34,868 bases of DNA, taken from contig NZ_JAAALL010000009.1 in assembly GCF_009906315.1 (NCBI RefSeq), positions 1 through 34,868 of the forward strand. Reading direction: 5' to 3'. The stretch comes from Kineococcus vitellinus. Its GTDB lineage: Bacteria; Actinomycetota; Actinomycetes; Actinomycetales; Kineococcaceae. How positions within the stretch are numbered: the stretch's first letter is position 1; each line of letters begins with the position of its first letter. This document shows positions 16,041-23,058 of this stretch, piece after piece. The translations under genes were made by a program, and so were the position numbers. The notes beneath the pieces are model-generated. The model searched no databases. It saw only the letters and a program-made list of their open reading frames with translations, and had not been told where the DNA came from.

Positions 16041-17024
16041 GTGAGCACCCCCGCCGTCCACGTCCTGCACGAGAACCCCGAGTGGATGCCGCCCTTCGCG
16101 GCGGCCTTCGCCGCCGAGGGCGTGCCCCTGGTCGAGCACGTCCTGACCGGCGGCGTCCTCGACCTCGCCGAGCAGCCCGCGCCCGGCGTGTGGTGGTCGC
16201 GCATGTCGGCCTCCTCGCACACCCGCGGGCACCTGGCCTCCAGCGCCCACACCCGCGCCCTGCTGTCCTGGCTGGAGGCCGCCGGCCGGCGCACCGTCAA
16301 CGGCCGCGCCGTCCTGGAGCTGGAGCTCAGCAAGGTCGCCCAGCTCACCGCGCTGGCCGCGGCCGGCATCGACGTCCCGCGCACCGTGGCCGTCGTCGGC
16401 GGCGCGGGCGAGCAGCTCGTGGCGGCCGCGCGGGAGTTCGCCACCGGGCTGGGCGACGGCTTCGTCACCAAGCACTCCCAGGGCGGCAAGGGGCTGGGCG
16501 TGGCCCGCTTCGAGACGGTCGCCGAGCTGGAGCGGGCGGTGGCCGACGGGCAGCTGGAGGAGCCGGTCGACGGGGTGTGGCTGCTGCAGGAGTACGTGCG
16601 GCCCGCCGACGCGAGCATCACCCGCGCGGAGTTCGTCGGCGGGGAGTTCCTCTACGCCGTGCGCGCCGACACCGCCAAGGGCGGTTTCCAGCTGTGCCCG
16701 GCGGACGCCTGCGCGATCGACCCGGCCACCGGCCGTCCCGTCCTGCCGCCCGGCGCCACCGTGCAGCAGGAGGTCGGCGACACGATCTTCAGCCTGCGCG
16801 AGGGGTTCGAGCACCCCGTCCTGCGGCGCTTCGAGGGGTTCCTGCGGACCGCGGGCGTGGAGGTCGCGGGGGTGGAGTTCATCGAGTCCGCCGACGGCCG
16901 GCTGGTCACCTACGACGTCAACACCAACACCAACTACAACGCGGCCGTCGACGCGGCCGCCCCGCGCTCGGGCCCGCGCGAGATCGCCCGGTACCTCGGC
17001 CGGCTGCTCGCCGAGCAGGGCTGA
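16041..17024 (+). CDS. ATP-grasp family protein, RimK/glutamate-ligase-like
   Basis: A probable ATP-dependent carboxylate-amine or thiol ligase of about 327 residues. The ATP-grasp core is visible: ELELSKVAQLTALAAAGIDV preceding PRTVAVVGG, the flexible loop VTKHSQGGKGLGVARF that covers ATP, LLQEYVRPAD, and the magnesium-binding C-terminal segment VEFIESADGR then YDVNTNTNYN. The N-terminus has HVLHENPEW and VWWSRMSASSHTRGH. Families of this kind are often called alpha-L-glutamate ligases, but no substrate gene lies nearby. The end shows a 10-base tandem duplication (GAGCAGGGCT at 17013-17032). Confidence 0.85.
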   Translation: MSTPAVHVLHENPEWMPPFAAAFAAEGVPLVEHVLTGGVLDLAEQPAPGVWWSRMSASSHTRGHLASSAHTRALLSWLEAAGRRTVNGRAVLELELSKVAQLTALAAAGIDVPRTVAVVGGAGEQLVAAAREFATGLGDGFVTKHSQGGKGLGVARFETVAELERAVADGQLEEPVDGVWLLQEYVRPADASITRAEFVGGEFLYAVRADTAKGGFQLCPADACAIDPATGRPVLPPGATVQQEVGDTIFSLREGFEHPVLRRFEGFLRTAGVEVAGVEFIESADGRLVTYDVNTNTNYNAAVDAAAPRSGPREIARYLGRLLAEQG

Positions 17025-17038
17025 GCAGGGCTGAGGCG

Positions 17039-17120
17039 TGCGGGAGGCGGGACTCGAACCCGCACGCCCGGGGGCACAGGATCCTAAGTCCTGCGTGGCT
17101 GCCAGTTACACCACTCCCGC
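17039..17120 (-). tRNA. tRNA-Leu (anticodon UAG)
   Basis: Read on the minus strand, an 82-base cloverleaf is clear. The acceptor GCGGGAG (17120-17114) pairs with CTCCCGC (17046-17040), and A at 17039 is the discriminator. The anticodon stem CAGGA/TCCTG encloses the loop CTTAGGA, giving UAG. A long class II variable arm follows, and the T arm is GCGGG-TTCGAGT-CCCGC. The 3' CCA is not encoded. It reads CUA (and possibly other CUN) leucine codons, which are rare in GC-rich genes. Confidence 0.95.
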
Positions 17121-17135
17121 TCGCGGACGCCCAGC

Positions 17136-17621
17136 CTAGCCGTCCACGCCGAGCTCCTCGCGGAGCCTGGCCACGTGCCCGGTGGCCCGCACGTTGTACT
17201 GCGCGAGCCGCACGAGGCCGTCGGGGTCCACCACGACCGTCGAGCGCACGACGCCCACCGAGGTGCGGCCGTAGTTCGTCTTCTCGCCCCACGCCCCGTA
17301 CGCCTCCAGCACGCGGTGGTCGGGGTCGGACAGCAGCGGGAAGGTGAGGCCGTCGCGCTCGGCGAACTCGGCGAGCTTGGCGACCGGGTCCTTGGAGACG
17401 CCCAGCACCCGGTACCCGGCGGCGGCCAGCGCGTCCAGGGAGTCGCGGAAGTCGCAGGCCTGCGTCGTGCACCCCGGGGTCATCGCGGCCGGGTAGAAGT
17501 AGACGACCACGTGCTCACCGCGCAGCTGCGAGAGCGTGACGCTCGAGCCGTCGTGGGCGGTCAGCGTGAAGTCGGGCGCGGGGTCGCCGGGAGCCAGGCG
17601 CCCGGTCGTGGACGAGGTCAT
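17136..17621 (-). CDS. bcp: thioredoxin-dependent peroxiredoxin, Bcp/PrxQ type
   Basis: Reduces hydroperoxides with a cysteine pair recycled by thioredoxin. 161 residues. Seen: GDPAPDFTLTAHDGSSVTL, the active site PAAMTPGCTTQACDFRD with the peroxidatic Cys51 and the resolving Cys56 five residues on (the Bcp arrangement), GVSKDPVAKLAEF, and PLLSDPDHRVLEAYGAWGEK. The ATG is preceded by TAGCGT with a 6-base gap, so the message is probably leaderless. It lies between tRNA-Leu and the divergent DUF3618 gene. Confidence 0.95.
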   Translation of the reverse strand: MTSSTTGRLAPGDPAPDFTLTAHDGSSVTLSQLRGEHVVVYFYPAAMTPGCTTQACDFRDSLDALAAAGYRVLGVSKDPVAKLAEFAERDGLTFPLLSDPDHRVLEAYGAWGEKTNYGRTSVGVVRSTVVVDPDGLVRLAQYNVRATGHVARLREELGVDG

Positions 17622-17627
17622 GCCCGC

Positions 17628-17633
17628 ACGCTA
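17628..17633 (-). promoter_or_regulatory. -10 hexamer TAGCGT of bcp
   Basis: On the minus strand TAGCGT ends 6 bases before the bcp ATG at 17621. A leaderless transcript is predicted. Confidence 0.6.
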
Positions 17634-17668
17634 GTGCGCCCCGGGAGGAGCGCCAGCGCACCCTCCGG

Positions 17669-17674
17669 TACGGT
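17669..17674 (+). promoter_or_regulatory. -10 hexamer TACGGT of the DUF3618 gene
   Basis: TACGGT lies about 32 bases before the GTG at 17707. This gene therefore has a short leader, and it also carries a real ribosome-binding site (AGGAG at 17696-17700). Confidence 0.45.
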
Positions 17675-17706
17675 TCCGGGACCATCAGCGAGAGCAGGAG
17701 GTGGCC

Positions 17707-17997
17707 GTGGCGGCCAGCGGCGGCAAGGCCGAGATCACGACGAGCGACCCGAGGGTGCTCGAGCGCGAGGTGGAGCTGCGCCGGACGCAGCTCGCCGGCA
17801 CCATCGACGAGCTCACGAACCGGTTGGCCCCGGCGGCCATCAAGGAGCGCTCCATCGCGACGGCGCGGGCCAAGGTCCTCGACTTCGCCACCGACGGGCG
17901 CGGTTCCGTGCGCGTCGGCCGCGTCGCGGCCGTCGCCGGCGTCGCGGTGGGCGTCGTGGTCGTCGCCGTCGTCCGGGCGGTGCGCAAGCGCCGCTGA
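17707..17997 (+). CDS. DUF3618 domain-containing membrane-anchored protein
   Basis: A 96-residue protein of an actinobacterial family of unknown function. Seen: the family core LEREVELRRTQLAGTIDELT then NRLAPAAIKERS in an amphipathic helical region, and one C-terminal membrane helix (VAAVAGVAVGVVVVAVV) ending in a basic tail RAVRKRR, so the bulk of the protein faces the cytoplasm. AGGAG at 17696-17700 is 6 bases before the GTG at 17707 and touches the GTG at 17701, so I choose 17707. Proteins of this family often accompany envelope-associated genes, but no role is proven. Confidence 0.88.
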   Translation: MAASGGKAEITTSDPRVLEREVELRRTQLAGTIDELTNRLAPAAIKERSIATARAKVLDFATDGRGSVRVGRVAAVAGVAVGVVVVAVVRAVRKRR

Positions 17998-18019
17998 ACC
18001 GGCCGCGGGCGGGGGACGC

Positions 18020-18025
18020 TACGGT
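18020..18025 (+). promoter_or_regulatory. -10 hexamer TACGGT of the GroES-like gene
   Basis: TACGGT ends 7 bases before the GTG at 18033, with no Shine-Dalgarno sequence between them. A leaderless transcript is predicted. Confidence 0.55.
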
Positions 18026-18032
18026 TCGCGGG

Positions 18033-18345
18033 GTGAGCACCCCCCCTGCCGACGACCCCCGCCTGCCGGTCCGGATGCTGCACGACCGCGTCCTCGTCGC
18101 CGCCGACGAGGCCGGGGAGCGCACCTCCACCGCGGGCATCCTCATCCCGGCCACCGCCACCGTGGGGCGCCGGCTGTCCTGGGCCTCGGTGGTGGCCGTC
18201 GGCCCGCACGTGCGCCAGGTGCAGAGCGGGGACCGGGTCCTGTTCGACCGCGAGGAGAAGGCCGAGGTCGAGCTCGAGGGCCGGACCTACGTGCTGCTGC
18301 GCGAGCGCGACCTGCACGCCGTGGCGGGCGGCGACGGCGGCGAGG
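18033..18345 (+). CDS. GroES-like co-chaperone, own stop codon missing
   Basis: A GroES-family domain of about 100 residues: PVRMLHDRVLVAADEAGERT, STAGILIPATATVGRRLSWA, SGDRVLFDREEKAEVELEGR and LLRERDLHAVAGG. GroEL is not nearby, so this is a stand-alone paralogue of the main chaperonin co-factor. After GGDGGE (about 18345) the frame has no stop and runs open, without family character, through the whole P450 region to the RidA stop at 20036. The given end is where the family similarity ends. Its natural C-terminus and stop seem to have been lost in a junction that also removed the start of the P450 gene. Confidence 0.75.
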
Positions 18346-18366
18346 AACTCGTGCGGTGCGCGCCGG

Positions 18367-19617
18367 ATGCCCGGGACCGCCGCGCTGCCGCTGCCGCGCA
18401 CGCCCGTCCTCGTCCTCACCGACCCGCACGGCGTGCGGCGCGTCCTCGTCGACAACGCCCGCGGCTACGGCAAGGGCACGATCCAGTACCGGGCGCTGGC
18501 CGGCGTGACCGGCCCCGGCCTGCTGGCCAGCGACGGGGGCACCTGGCGCCGGCACCGGCGCGTGGCGCAGCCGGCCTTCCACCACGGCTCCCTCGGCTCC
18601 GTCGCCGCGCACGCCGTCGACGCCGCGCGCCGGCTGGTCGCCGAGGTCGACGCGCTGGCGCCGGGGCGCCCGCTGGAGGTGCTGGGCGCCACCTCGCGCA
18701 CCAGCCTGGAGGTCGTCGGGCACACCCTGGCCGCCGCCGACCTGTCCGGCGTCGCCGAGCGCCTGGTCGACACCGTCGGCGCCGCGCTGGAGGTCGTCGT
18801 GGCCCGCGCCGCGAGCCCGGTGCCCGAGCGCTGGCCCACGCCGGCGCGCCGGCGGCTGCGGGCCCTGGTCGCCGAGATCGACGCGGTGTGCGCGCGGATC
18901 GTGGCCCAGCGCCGCGCCGCCGGCCGCCTCGACGACCCCGCCGCCCCGCCGGAGGACCTCGTGGGCCTCATGCTGGCCGCCGGGATGGACGAGCGCGAGG
19001 TCCGCGACGAGCTGGTGACCTTCGTCGTCGCCGGCCACGAGACCGTCGCGTCCTCGCTGACCTGGACGCTGGACCTGCTCGCCCGCCACCCCCGCGTGCA
19101 GCAGCGGCTGCACGCGGAGCTGGCCGGGGTCCTCGGGGCGCCGGGCGCGGCGCGCGAGCCCGGCTGGGACGACCTGCGCCGGCTGCCGTACACCCGCGCC
19201 GTCGTCGACGAGTCGCTGCGGCTGTACCCGCCGGCGTGGGTGGTGACCCGCCAGGCCCTGGCCGACGACGTCGTCGCCGGGGTCGCCGTGCCCGCGGGCA
19301 CGCTGGTCGTCATCAGCACCTGGGCGCTGCACCGCCACCCGGACGTGTGGGAGCAGCCGGAGGAGTTCCGCCCCGAGCGCTTCCTCGACGGCACCCGCCG
19401 CGAGCTCGGCTACGTGCCCTTCGGCGCCGGCCCGCGGCTGTGCATCGGGCGCGACCTGGCGCTCGTGGAGGAGGTGCTGGTGCTGGCCACGCTGCTGCGC
19501 GGGCACGCCGTGCGGCCCGTCCCCGGCCCGCGCCCGGCGGTGGAGGCCCTCGTCTCGCTGCGCCCGCGCGGCGGGCTGCCGCTGCTCGTGGAGCGGCTGG
19601 CAGGCTCCCCGGCATGA
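18367..19617 (+). CDS. cytochrome P450, N-terminus probably truncated
   Basis: Heme monooxygenase of 416 residues from the ATG. Seen: the I-helix oxygen-activation motif FVVAGHETVASSL, the K-helix ESLR (VVDESLRLYPPAW), RPERF in the meander, and the heme-binding loop FGAGPRLCIGRDLA with the axial Cys. Bacterial P450s usually have about 40-50 residues of proline-rich segment and helix A before the PVLVLTDPHGVRRVLVDN strand. Here that segment is nearly absent. The preceding bases can be read as LVRC in the GroES frame, a typical P450 N-terminal fragment, followed by a frame change at about 18360. Its stop overlaps the RidA start (ATGA). Substrate unknown. Confidence 0.85.
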   Translation: MPGTAALPLPRTPVLVLTDPHGVRRVLVDNARGYGKGTIQYRALAGVTGPGLLASDGGTWRRHRRVAQPAFHHGSLGSVAAHAVDAARRLVAEVDALAPGRPLEVLGATSRTSLEVVGHTLAAADLSGVAERLVDTVGAALEVVVARAASPVPERWPTPARRRLRALVAEIDAVCARIVAQRRAAGRLDDPAAPPEDLVGLMLAAGMDEREVRDELVTFVVAGHETVASSLTWTLDLLARHPRVQQRLHAELAGVLGAPGAAREPGWDDLRRLPYTRAVVDESLRLYPPAWVVTRQALADDVVAGVAVPAGTLVVISTWALHRHPDVWEQPEEFRPERFLDGTRRELGYVPFGAGPRLCIGRDLALVEEVLVLATLLRGHAVRPVPGPRPAVEALVSLRPRGGLPLLVERLAGSPA

Positions 19618-20036
19618 GCCGCAAGCAGACCGTCGTCCTCACCCCCGCCGACGGCGTCCCGCCGCAGGTGGGCCCGTTCGCGCACGCCGTGCGCTTCGGC
19701 GACCTCGTCTTCGTCACCGGGCAGATGCCCACCGACCCCGCCACCGGCGAGCTCGTCGCCGGCGGGCTGGCCGAGCAGGCCGAGCAGGTGCGCGCCAACC
19801 TCGCCGCCGTCCTCGCCGGCTGCGGCCTGGGCTGGGACGACGCCCTGCAGGTGCGGGTGTACCTGCGCCGCTTCGAGGAGCACTTCGAGGAGTTCAACGA
19901 GGCCTACCGCGGCTGGTTCTCCGGGCCGCTGCCGGCGCGCACGACCGTGGGCGTCACGGGGCTGGCCGTGGGCGCGCTCGTCGAGGTCGACCTCGTGGCC
20001 GGCGTCCCCTCGCCCGCGGAGCCGATCAAGGGCTGA
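19614..20036 (+). CDS. RidA family enamine/imine deaminase
   Basis: Hydrolyses reactive enamine and imine intermediates such as 2-aminoacrylate, releasing ammonia. 140 residues. Seen: VGPFAHAVRFGDLVFVTGQM, EQAEQVRANLAAVLAGCGLG, and the C-terminal GPLPARTTVGVTGLAVGALV with the conserved Arg of the active site, followed by VEVDLVA. The ATG overlaps the P450 stop by four bases, so the two are coupled. RidA partners of a P450 may handle reactive products, which is only context. The frame is also the run-on frame of the GroES-like gene, which is coincidental. Confidence 0.93.
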   Translation: MSRKQTVVLTPADGVPPQVGPFAHAVRFGDLVFVTGQMPTDPATGELVAGGLAEQAEQVRANLAAVLAGCGLGWDDALQVRVYLRRFEEHFEEFNEAYRGWFSGPLPARTTVGVTGLAVGALVEVDLVAGVPSPAEPIKG

Positions 20037-20059
20037 AGCCGGGCGGCCGATGGGAGGAC

Positions 20060-21460
20060 GTGGCCCTCTCGCACCGGCTGCTGCCGGTGCCCGCGGCCGC
20101 AGCCCTCCTCGCCGCCGCGGCGGTGCTCGTCGTCGCCTGCCGCGCCGGCGCGCTCGCCGAGGCCCTCGCCGCCGTCCTGCCCGGGTTCCTCGCCGTGGCG
20201 GTCGCCCTCGCCCGGCTGCCCGACCGGCCGAGGGCGCAGCGCACCGCCTGGAGCGTGCACGCGGCCGGGCTGGCCGCCACGAGCGCCGGGTACGTGCTCT
20301 TCCACGCCGCCCTGGCCGCCGGCGCCGCCCCCGGCTACCCGCTGCCCGCCGACCTGCTCTTCGTCCCGGGCGGGCTGCTGGTGGCGCTCGCGCTGCTGCT
20401 GCTCAACCGCGGGGTGCGCGAGCGGGCGAGCGCCGTCGACGCGGCCATCGCCGTCACCGGCCTGGGCGTGGCCGTCGCCGCCGTGCTCGTGCGGCCGGCG
20501 CTGACCGGCGCCGGCGACCCGCTGCACGTCCTGCTCACCGCCTTCTACCCGGCGCTGGACCTGCTGACCCTCGGGCTGGTGCTGCGGCTGTGGCTGGCGG
20601 GCCGGCTGGCGGGGCGGCCGGCGGGGCTGTTCGCGGCGGGCTTCGGCTGCCTGCTGTTCGCGGACGCGGCCTTCGGCGCGCTGGCCGCGGTCCTGCCCTT
20701 CGACCTCTCGCGCTGGCTGGGCGTGCCGTTCTCGTGGGCCCTGCTGCTGCAGGCGGTGGCGCTGTCGGCGCTGGGCGCGCGGGAGGCGGACGCGGGCCCG
20801 CCGCGCTCGCGCACCTGGTCGCGGGCGCACTGGGGGCTGGTGGGCGCCTCCTCCTGCGCGCCGCCCGCCGTGCTGCTCGGGCAGGGGGCGCTGGGCGTGC
20901 CCGTCGACTGGGCCGTCACCGGGGTCGGGGCGCTGCTGCTGTCCACGCTGTCGGTGACGCGCGTGCACCACGCCGTGGTGCGCGTGCAGGAGCAGGCGGA
21001 GCAGCTGGAGCGGCTGGCCCGCACGGACGCGCTGACCGGCCTGGCGAACCGCCGCAGCTGGGACGCCGAGCTGGGCAGGGCGCTGGAGCGCGGGGAGCCG
21101 CTGGCCGTGGCGCTCCTCGACCTCGACCACTTCAAGCGCCTCAACGACAGCGAGGGGCACCCGGCCGGCGACCGGGTGCTGCGGGCCGTGGCCGACGCGT
21201 GGCGGGCCGTGCTGCCCCCCGGGGCCTCCCTGGCCCGCTACGGCGGCGAGGAGTTCGCGCTGCTGCTGCCCGGCGCCTCGGCGGCCTCGGCGCCCGAGCT
21301 GGCCGAGCGGCTGCGGGCCGCCTGCCCGGCGCCGCAGACGGTGTCGGTGGGGCTGGTGCACCGCCGCCCCGGCGAGGGCGCGGGCGGGCTGCTGGCCCGC
21401 GCCGACGCGCAGCTGTACCGGGCCAAGGCCGCCGGTCGCGACCGGGTGTGCGAGGGCTGA
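20060..21460 (+). CDS. membrane-bound GGDEF diguanylate cyclase
   Basis: A 466-residue cyclic di-GMP synthase. Residues about 1-310 contain some eight hydrophobic segments (for example LLPVPAAAALLAAAAVLVVA and AIAVTGLGVAVAAVLV), a multi-helix sensor region. A short linker, VQEQAEQLERLARTDALTGL, leads to the catalytic domain with NRRSWDAELGRAL, LLDLDHFKRLNDSEGHPAGD and the intact RYGGEEF loop. No RxxD inhibitory site is obvious before it. GGGAGG 5 bases before the GTG is a good ribosome-binding site. It is the second cyclase of this window, and neither is paired with an EAL phosphodiesterase. Confidence 0.92.
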   Translation: MALSHRLLPVPAAAALLAAAAVLVVACRAGALAEALAAVLPGFLAVAVALARLPDRPRAQRTAWSVHAAGLAATSAGYVLFHAALAAGAAPGYPLPADLLFVPGGLLVALALLLLNRGVRERASAVDAAIAVTGLGVAVAAVLVRPALTGAGDPLHVLLTAFYPALDLLTLGLVLRLWLAGRLAGRPAGLFAAGFGCLLFADAAFGALAAVLPFDLSRWLGVPFSWALLLQAVALSALGAREADAGPPRSRTWSRAHWGLVGASSCAPPAVLLGQGALGVPVDWAVTGVGALLLSTLSVTRVHHAVVRVQEQAEQLERLARTDALTGLANRRSWDAELGRALERGEPLAVALLDLDHFKRLNDSEGHPAGDRVLRAVADAWRAVLPPGASLARYGGEEFALLLPGASAASAPELAERLRAACPAPQTVSVGLVHRRPGEGAGGLLARADAQLYRAKAAGRDRVCEG

Positions 21461-21463
21461 GCC

Positions 21464-21934
21464 TCAGGGCATCTCCATCGTCTCCGCCCGGCGCACCTCC
21501 GCCAGGGCGCTCTCCAGGTGGCGCTGCAGCGGCCGCCGCGTCGCCGCGACGAGGTCGTGCACGAGCAGCAGCGAGTGCGAGAGCACCAGCGGGTGCGGCA
21601 GGCGCGGCAGCTCCTCGGGGTCCGGGTGCTCGCCCAGCGCGGCCGTGAGGACGACGACGAGGACGCGCGGGTCCAGCTCCGGCCACCACCCGGCGGCCCG
21701 CGCCGTCGCGGCGACCGCCTCGCGCAGGTCGTCGCCGTCCAGGCCGTCGGGGTGCAGCTCCTCCAGCGCCCCGCGCAGCACCCAGCCGAGCACCGTGCGC
21801 ACCTGCTCGGCGTCGAGGGCGGCGAGCTCGCCCGCCGCGGAGCTGAAGGCGGCGGCGTCCTGGGCGGCGGCCGCCTGCGCGGCGCGGGCCGTCAGGCGTC
21901 GCAGGGTGCTCGGGTCGGTCGCAGCGCTGGGCAC
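21464..21934 (-). CDS. hypothetical helical protein
   Basis: Unrecognised 156-residue protein with coding-like base composition. It is Ala/Leu/Glu-rich and appears all-helical: LRRLTARAAQAAAAQDAAAF, LGWVLRGALEELHPDGLDGD, DPRVLVVVLTAALGEHPDP, VLSHSLLLVHDLVAATRRPL. There is no signal peptide, clear membrane helix or metal motif. I place the start at the GTG at 21934 because GAGGAT, a -10-like hexamer, ends 6 bases before it; the ATG at 21952 lies upstream of that hexamer. It ends 3 bases from the convergent GGDEF gene. No function is proposed. Confidence 0.7.
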   Translation of the reverse strand: MPSAATDPSTLRRLTARAAQAAAAQDAAAFSSAAGELAALDAEQVRTVLGWVLRGALEELHPDGLDGDDLREAVAATARAAGWWPELDPRVLVVVLTAALGEHPDPEELPRLPHPLVLSHSLLLVHDLVAATRRPLQRHLESALAEVRRAETMEMP

Positions 21935-21940
21935 CGCGGC

Positions 21941-21946
21941 ATCCTC
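21941..21946 (-). promoter_or_regulatory. possible -10 hexamer GAGGAT of the helical hypothetical gene
   Basis: On the minus strand GAGGAT ends 6 bases before the GTG at 21934, matching the leaderless spacing seen elsewhere in the window. Confidence 0.4.
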
Positions 21947-21969
21947 GCGCACGCCCGCCCGGCCGCGGG

Positions 21970-22025
21970 TCGGCCGGTCAGCGGGTCGGCGGGTCGGCGG
22001 GTCAGCGGGTCAGCGGGTCAGCCGG
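21970..22025. repeat. 8-base tandem repeat array, seven units
   Basis: Seven contiguous 8-mers of the form TCRGCSGG: TCGGCCGG, TCAGCGGG, TCGGCGGG twice, TCAGCGGG twice, TCAGCCGG. The array fills the gap between the P1 peptidase and the hypothetical gene. Each TCA is a TGA on the minus strand. Because the unit is 8 bases, successive copies fall in different frames, so all three minus-strand frames are stopped inside the array (at 22018, 22010 and 22002). The first of these is the stop codon of the peptidase gene. Confidence 0.9.
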
Positions 22026-22977
22026 GCCAGCGGGGGATGAGGAGGTCGCCGACGCGGACCGCCTCGGCCCGCTCGACGCCGTCGACGACCGCCGCCCGCA
22101 CCGCCCGCGCCGCCGCGGCCTGCAGGCGCACGAGCGCGTCCACCCGCTCGGCGCGCCCGGCGGGCAGGGCGAGCTGCCCGGTGGCGAGCGCGAAGGCGGT
22201 GTCGCCGTCGGCCAGGGTGTGGACGGGGTCCAGCGCGCGGGCGAGGCCGTCGTGGGCGGCGGTGGCGGTGCGCGAGGTCTCCGCGGGGTCCAGGGCGGCG
22301 TTGGTGGCCACGCAGACGAGGGTGGTGTTGAGGGCGGTGCCCGGGCCGCCGGGGGTCCCGCCGTCGGCCTCGCCGGGGGCCTCGCCGGGGGGCGGGCCGC
22401 CCCAGGTGGGCAGCCCGGCGGCGTTGACGACGGCGAGCGCCCCCACGACGAGACCGTCGGCGAGGTCGTCGAGGCGCACGGAGGAGGTGCCGGTCCCGCC
22501 CTTGAAGCGCCGCCCCACCAGGGCTCCCGTGCCCGCCCCGGCGACACCGCGCTCGACGTGCGTGCCGGCGGCCGCGGCCGCCTCGTAGCCCATCTGCTCG
22601 GTGGGGTGGTGGTGGAACTCCCCGCCGCGGCCGAGGTCGAACACGGCGGCCGCGGGCACGATCGGCACGACGTCGCCCTCGCCGGGGCCCACCCGGAAGC
22701 CCTGGCCGCGCTCGGCGCACCAGCGCTGCACCCCGTGGGCGGTGACCAGGCCGTACGCGCTGCCGCCGGTGAGCACGACGGCGTCGGCGGTCTGCACGAG
22801 CGTGCGCGGGTCGAGCGCGTCGGTCTCGTGGGTGCCGGGGCCGCCGCCGCGCACGTCGACCCCGGCGACCGTGCCGGGCGGGGGCAGCACGACGGTCACG
22901 CCGGTGAGCCAGCCGCCGCCGCGGCGGGTGACCTGGCCGACGAGGACGCCGGGGACGTCGGTGAGGGAGGCTTCCAC
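22018..22977 (-). CDS. P1 family peptidase (DmpA/BapA-like aminopeptidase)
   Basis: An N-terminal-nucleophile hydrolase that self-cleaves into two chains; members act as L-aminopeptidase/D-esterase or beta-peptidyl aminopeptidase. 319 residues. Seen: LTDVPGVLVGQVTRRGGGWL, VLTGGSAYGLVTAHGVQRW, IVPAAAVFDLGRGG, FKGGTGTSSVRL, and ALNTTLVCVATNA, whose Thr is the likely nucleophile. A Pro/Gly-rich insertion precedes the cleavage site. The GTG is preceded by GAGACT with a 6-base gap. In mycobacteria a homologue sits beside clpS and DUF2017; here it is 13 kb away and divergent from a LysR regulator that may control it. Confidence 0.92.
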   Translation of the reverse strand: MEASLTDVPGVLVGQVTRRGGGWLTGVTVVLPPPGTVAGVDVRGGGPGTHETDALDPRTLVQTADAVVLTGGSAYGLVTAHGVQRWCAERGQGFRVGPGEGDVVPIVPAAAVFDLGRGGEFHHHPTEQMGYEAAAAAGTHVERGVAGAGTGALVGRRFKGGTGTSSVRLDDLADGLVVGALAVVNAAGLPTWGGPPPGEAPGEADGGTPGGPGTALNTTLVCVATNAALDPAETSRTATAAHDGLARALDPVHTLADGDTAFALATGQLALPAGRAERVDALVRLQAAAARAVRAAVVDGVERAEAVRVGDLLIPRWPG

Positions 22978-22983
22978 GGCGCC

Positions 22984-22989
22984 AGTCTC
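22984..22989 (-). promoter_or_regulatory. possible -10 hexamer GAGACT of the P1 peptidase gene
   Basis: On the minus strand GAGACT ends 6 bases before the GTG at 22977. The divergent LysR -10 is 57 bases away, so a shared regulatory region of about 80 bases separates the two genes. Confidence 0.4.
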
Positions 22990-23046
22990 GCGCCGCCCGC
23001 CCGCCGCGCACCCGCGGTGCCGCCCGCGGTCCAGGGGCACCCGCCC

Positions 23047-23052
23047 TACGGT
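23047..23052 (+). promoter_or_regulatory. -10 hexamer TACGGT of the LysR gene
   Basis: TACGGT ends 6 bases before the GTG at 23059. It overlaps the GTG at 23051 and abuts the GTG at 23053, which decides among the three possible starts. Confidence 0.55.
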
Positions 23053-23058
23053 GTGCGC

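Noticed and set aside
17013-17032. The 10-base duplication at the end of the ATP-grasp gene as a tRNA attachment site for an integrated element
   Set aside because: It is not a copy of the tRNA-Leu 3' end, and no integrase or foreign gene lies nearby. It looks like simple slippage.
18033-20036. A single GroES-RidA fusion protein of about 667 residues
   Set aside because: The middle of this open frame is the out-of-frame shadow of the P450 gene and shows no protein-like composition. The P450 frame has all expected motifs, and RidA has its own coupled ATG.
18033-21460. A biosynthetic gene cluster built around the P450 and RidA
   Set aside because: No scaffold-forming enzyme, carrier protein, or tailoring or resistance gene accompanies them. 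The neighbours are housekeeping or signalling genes, so a cluster is not supported.
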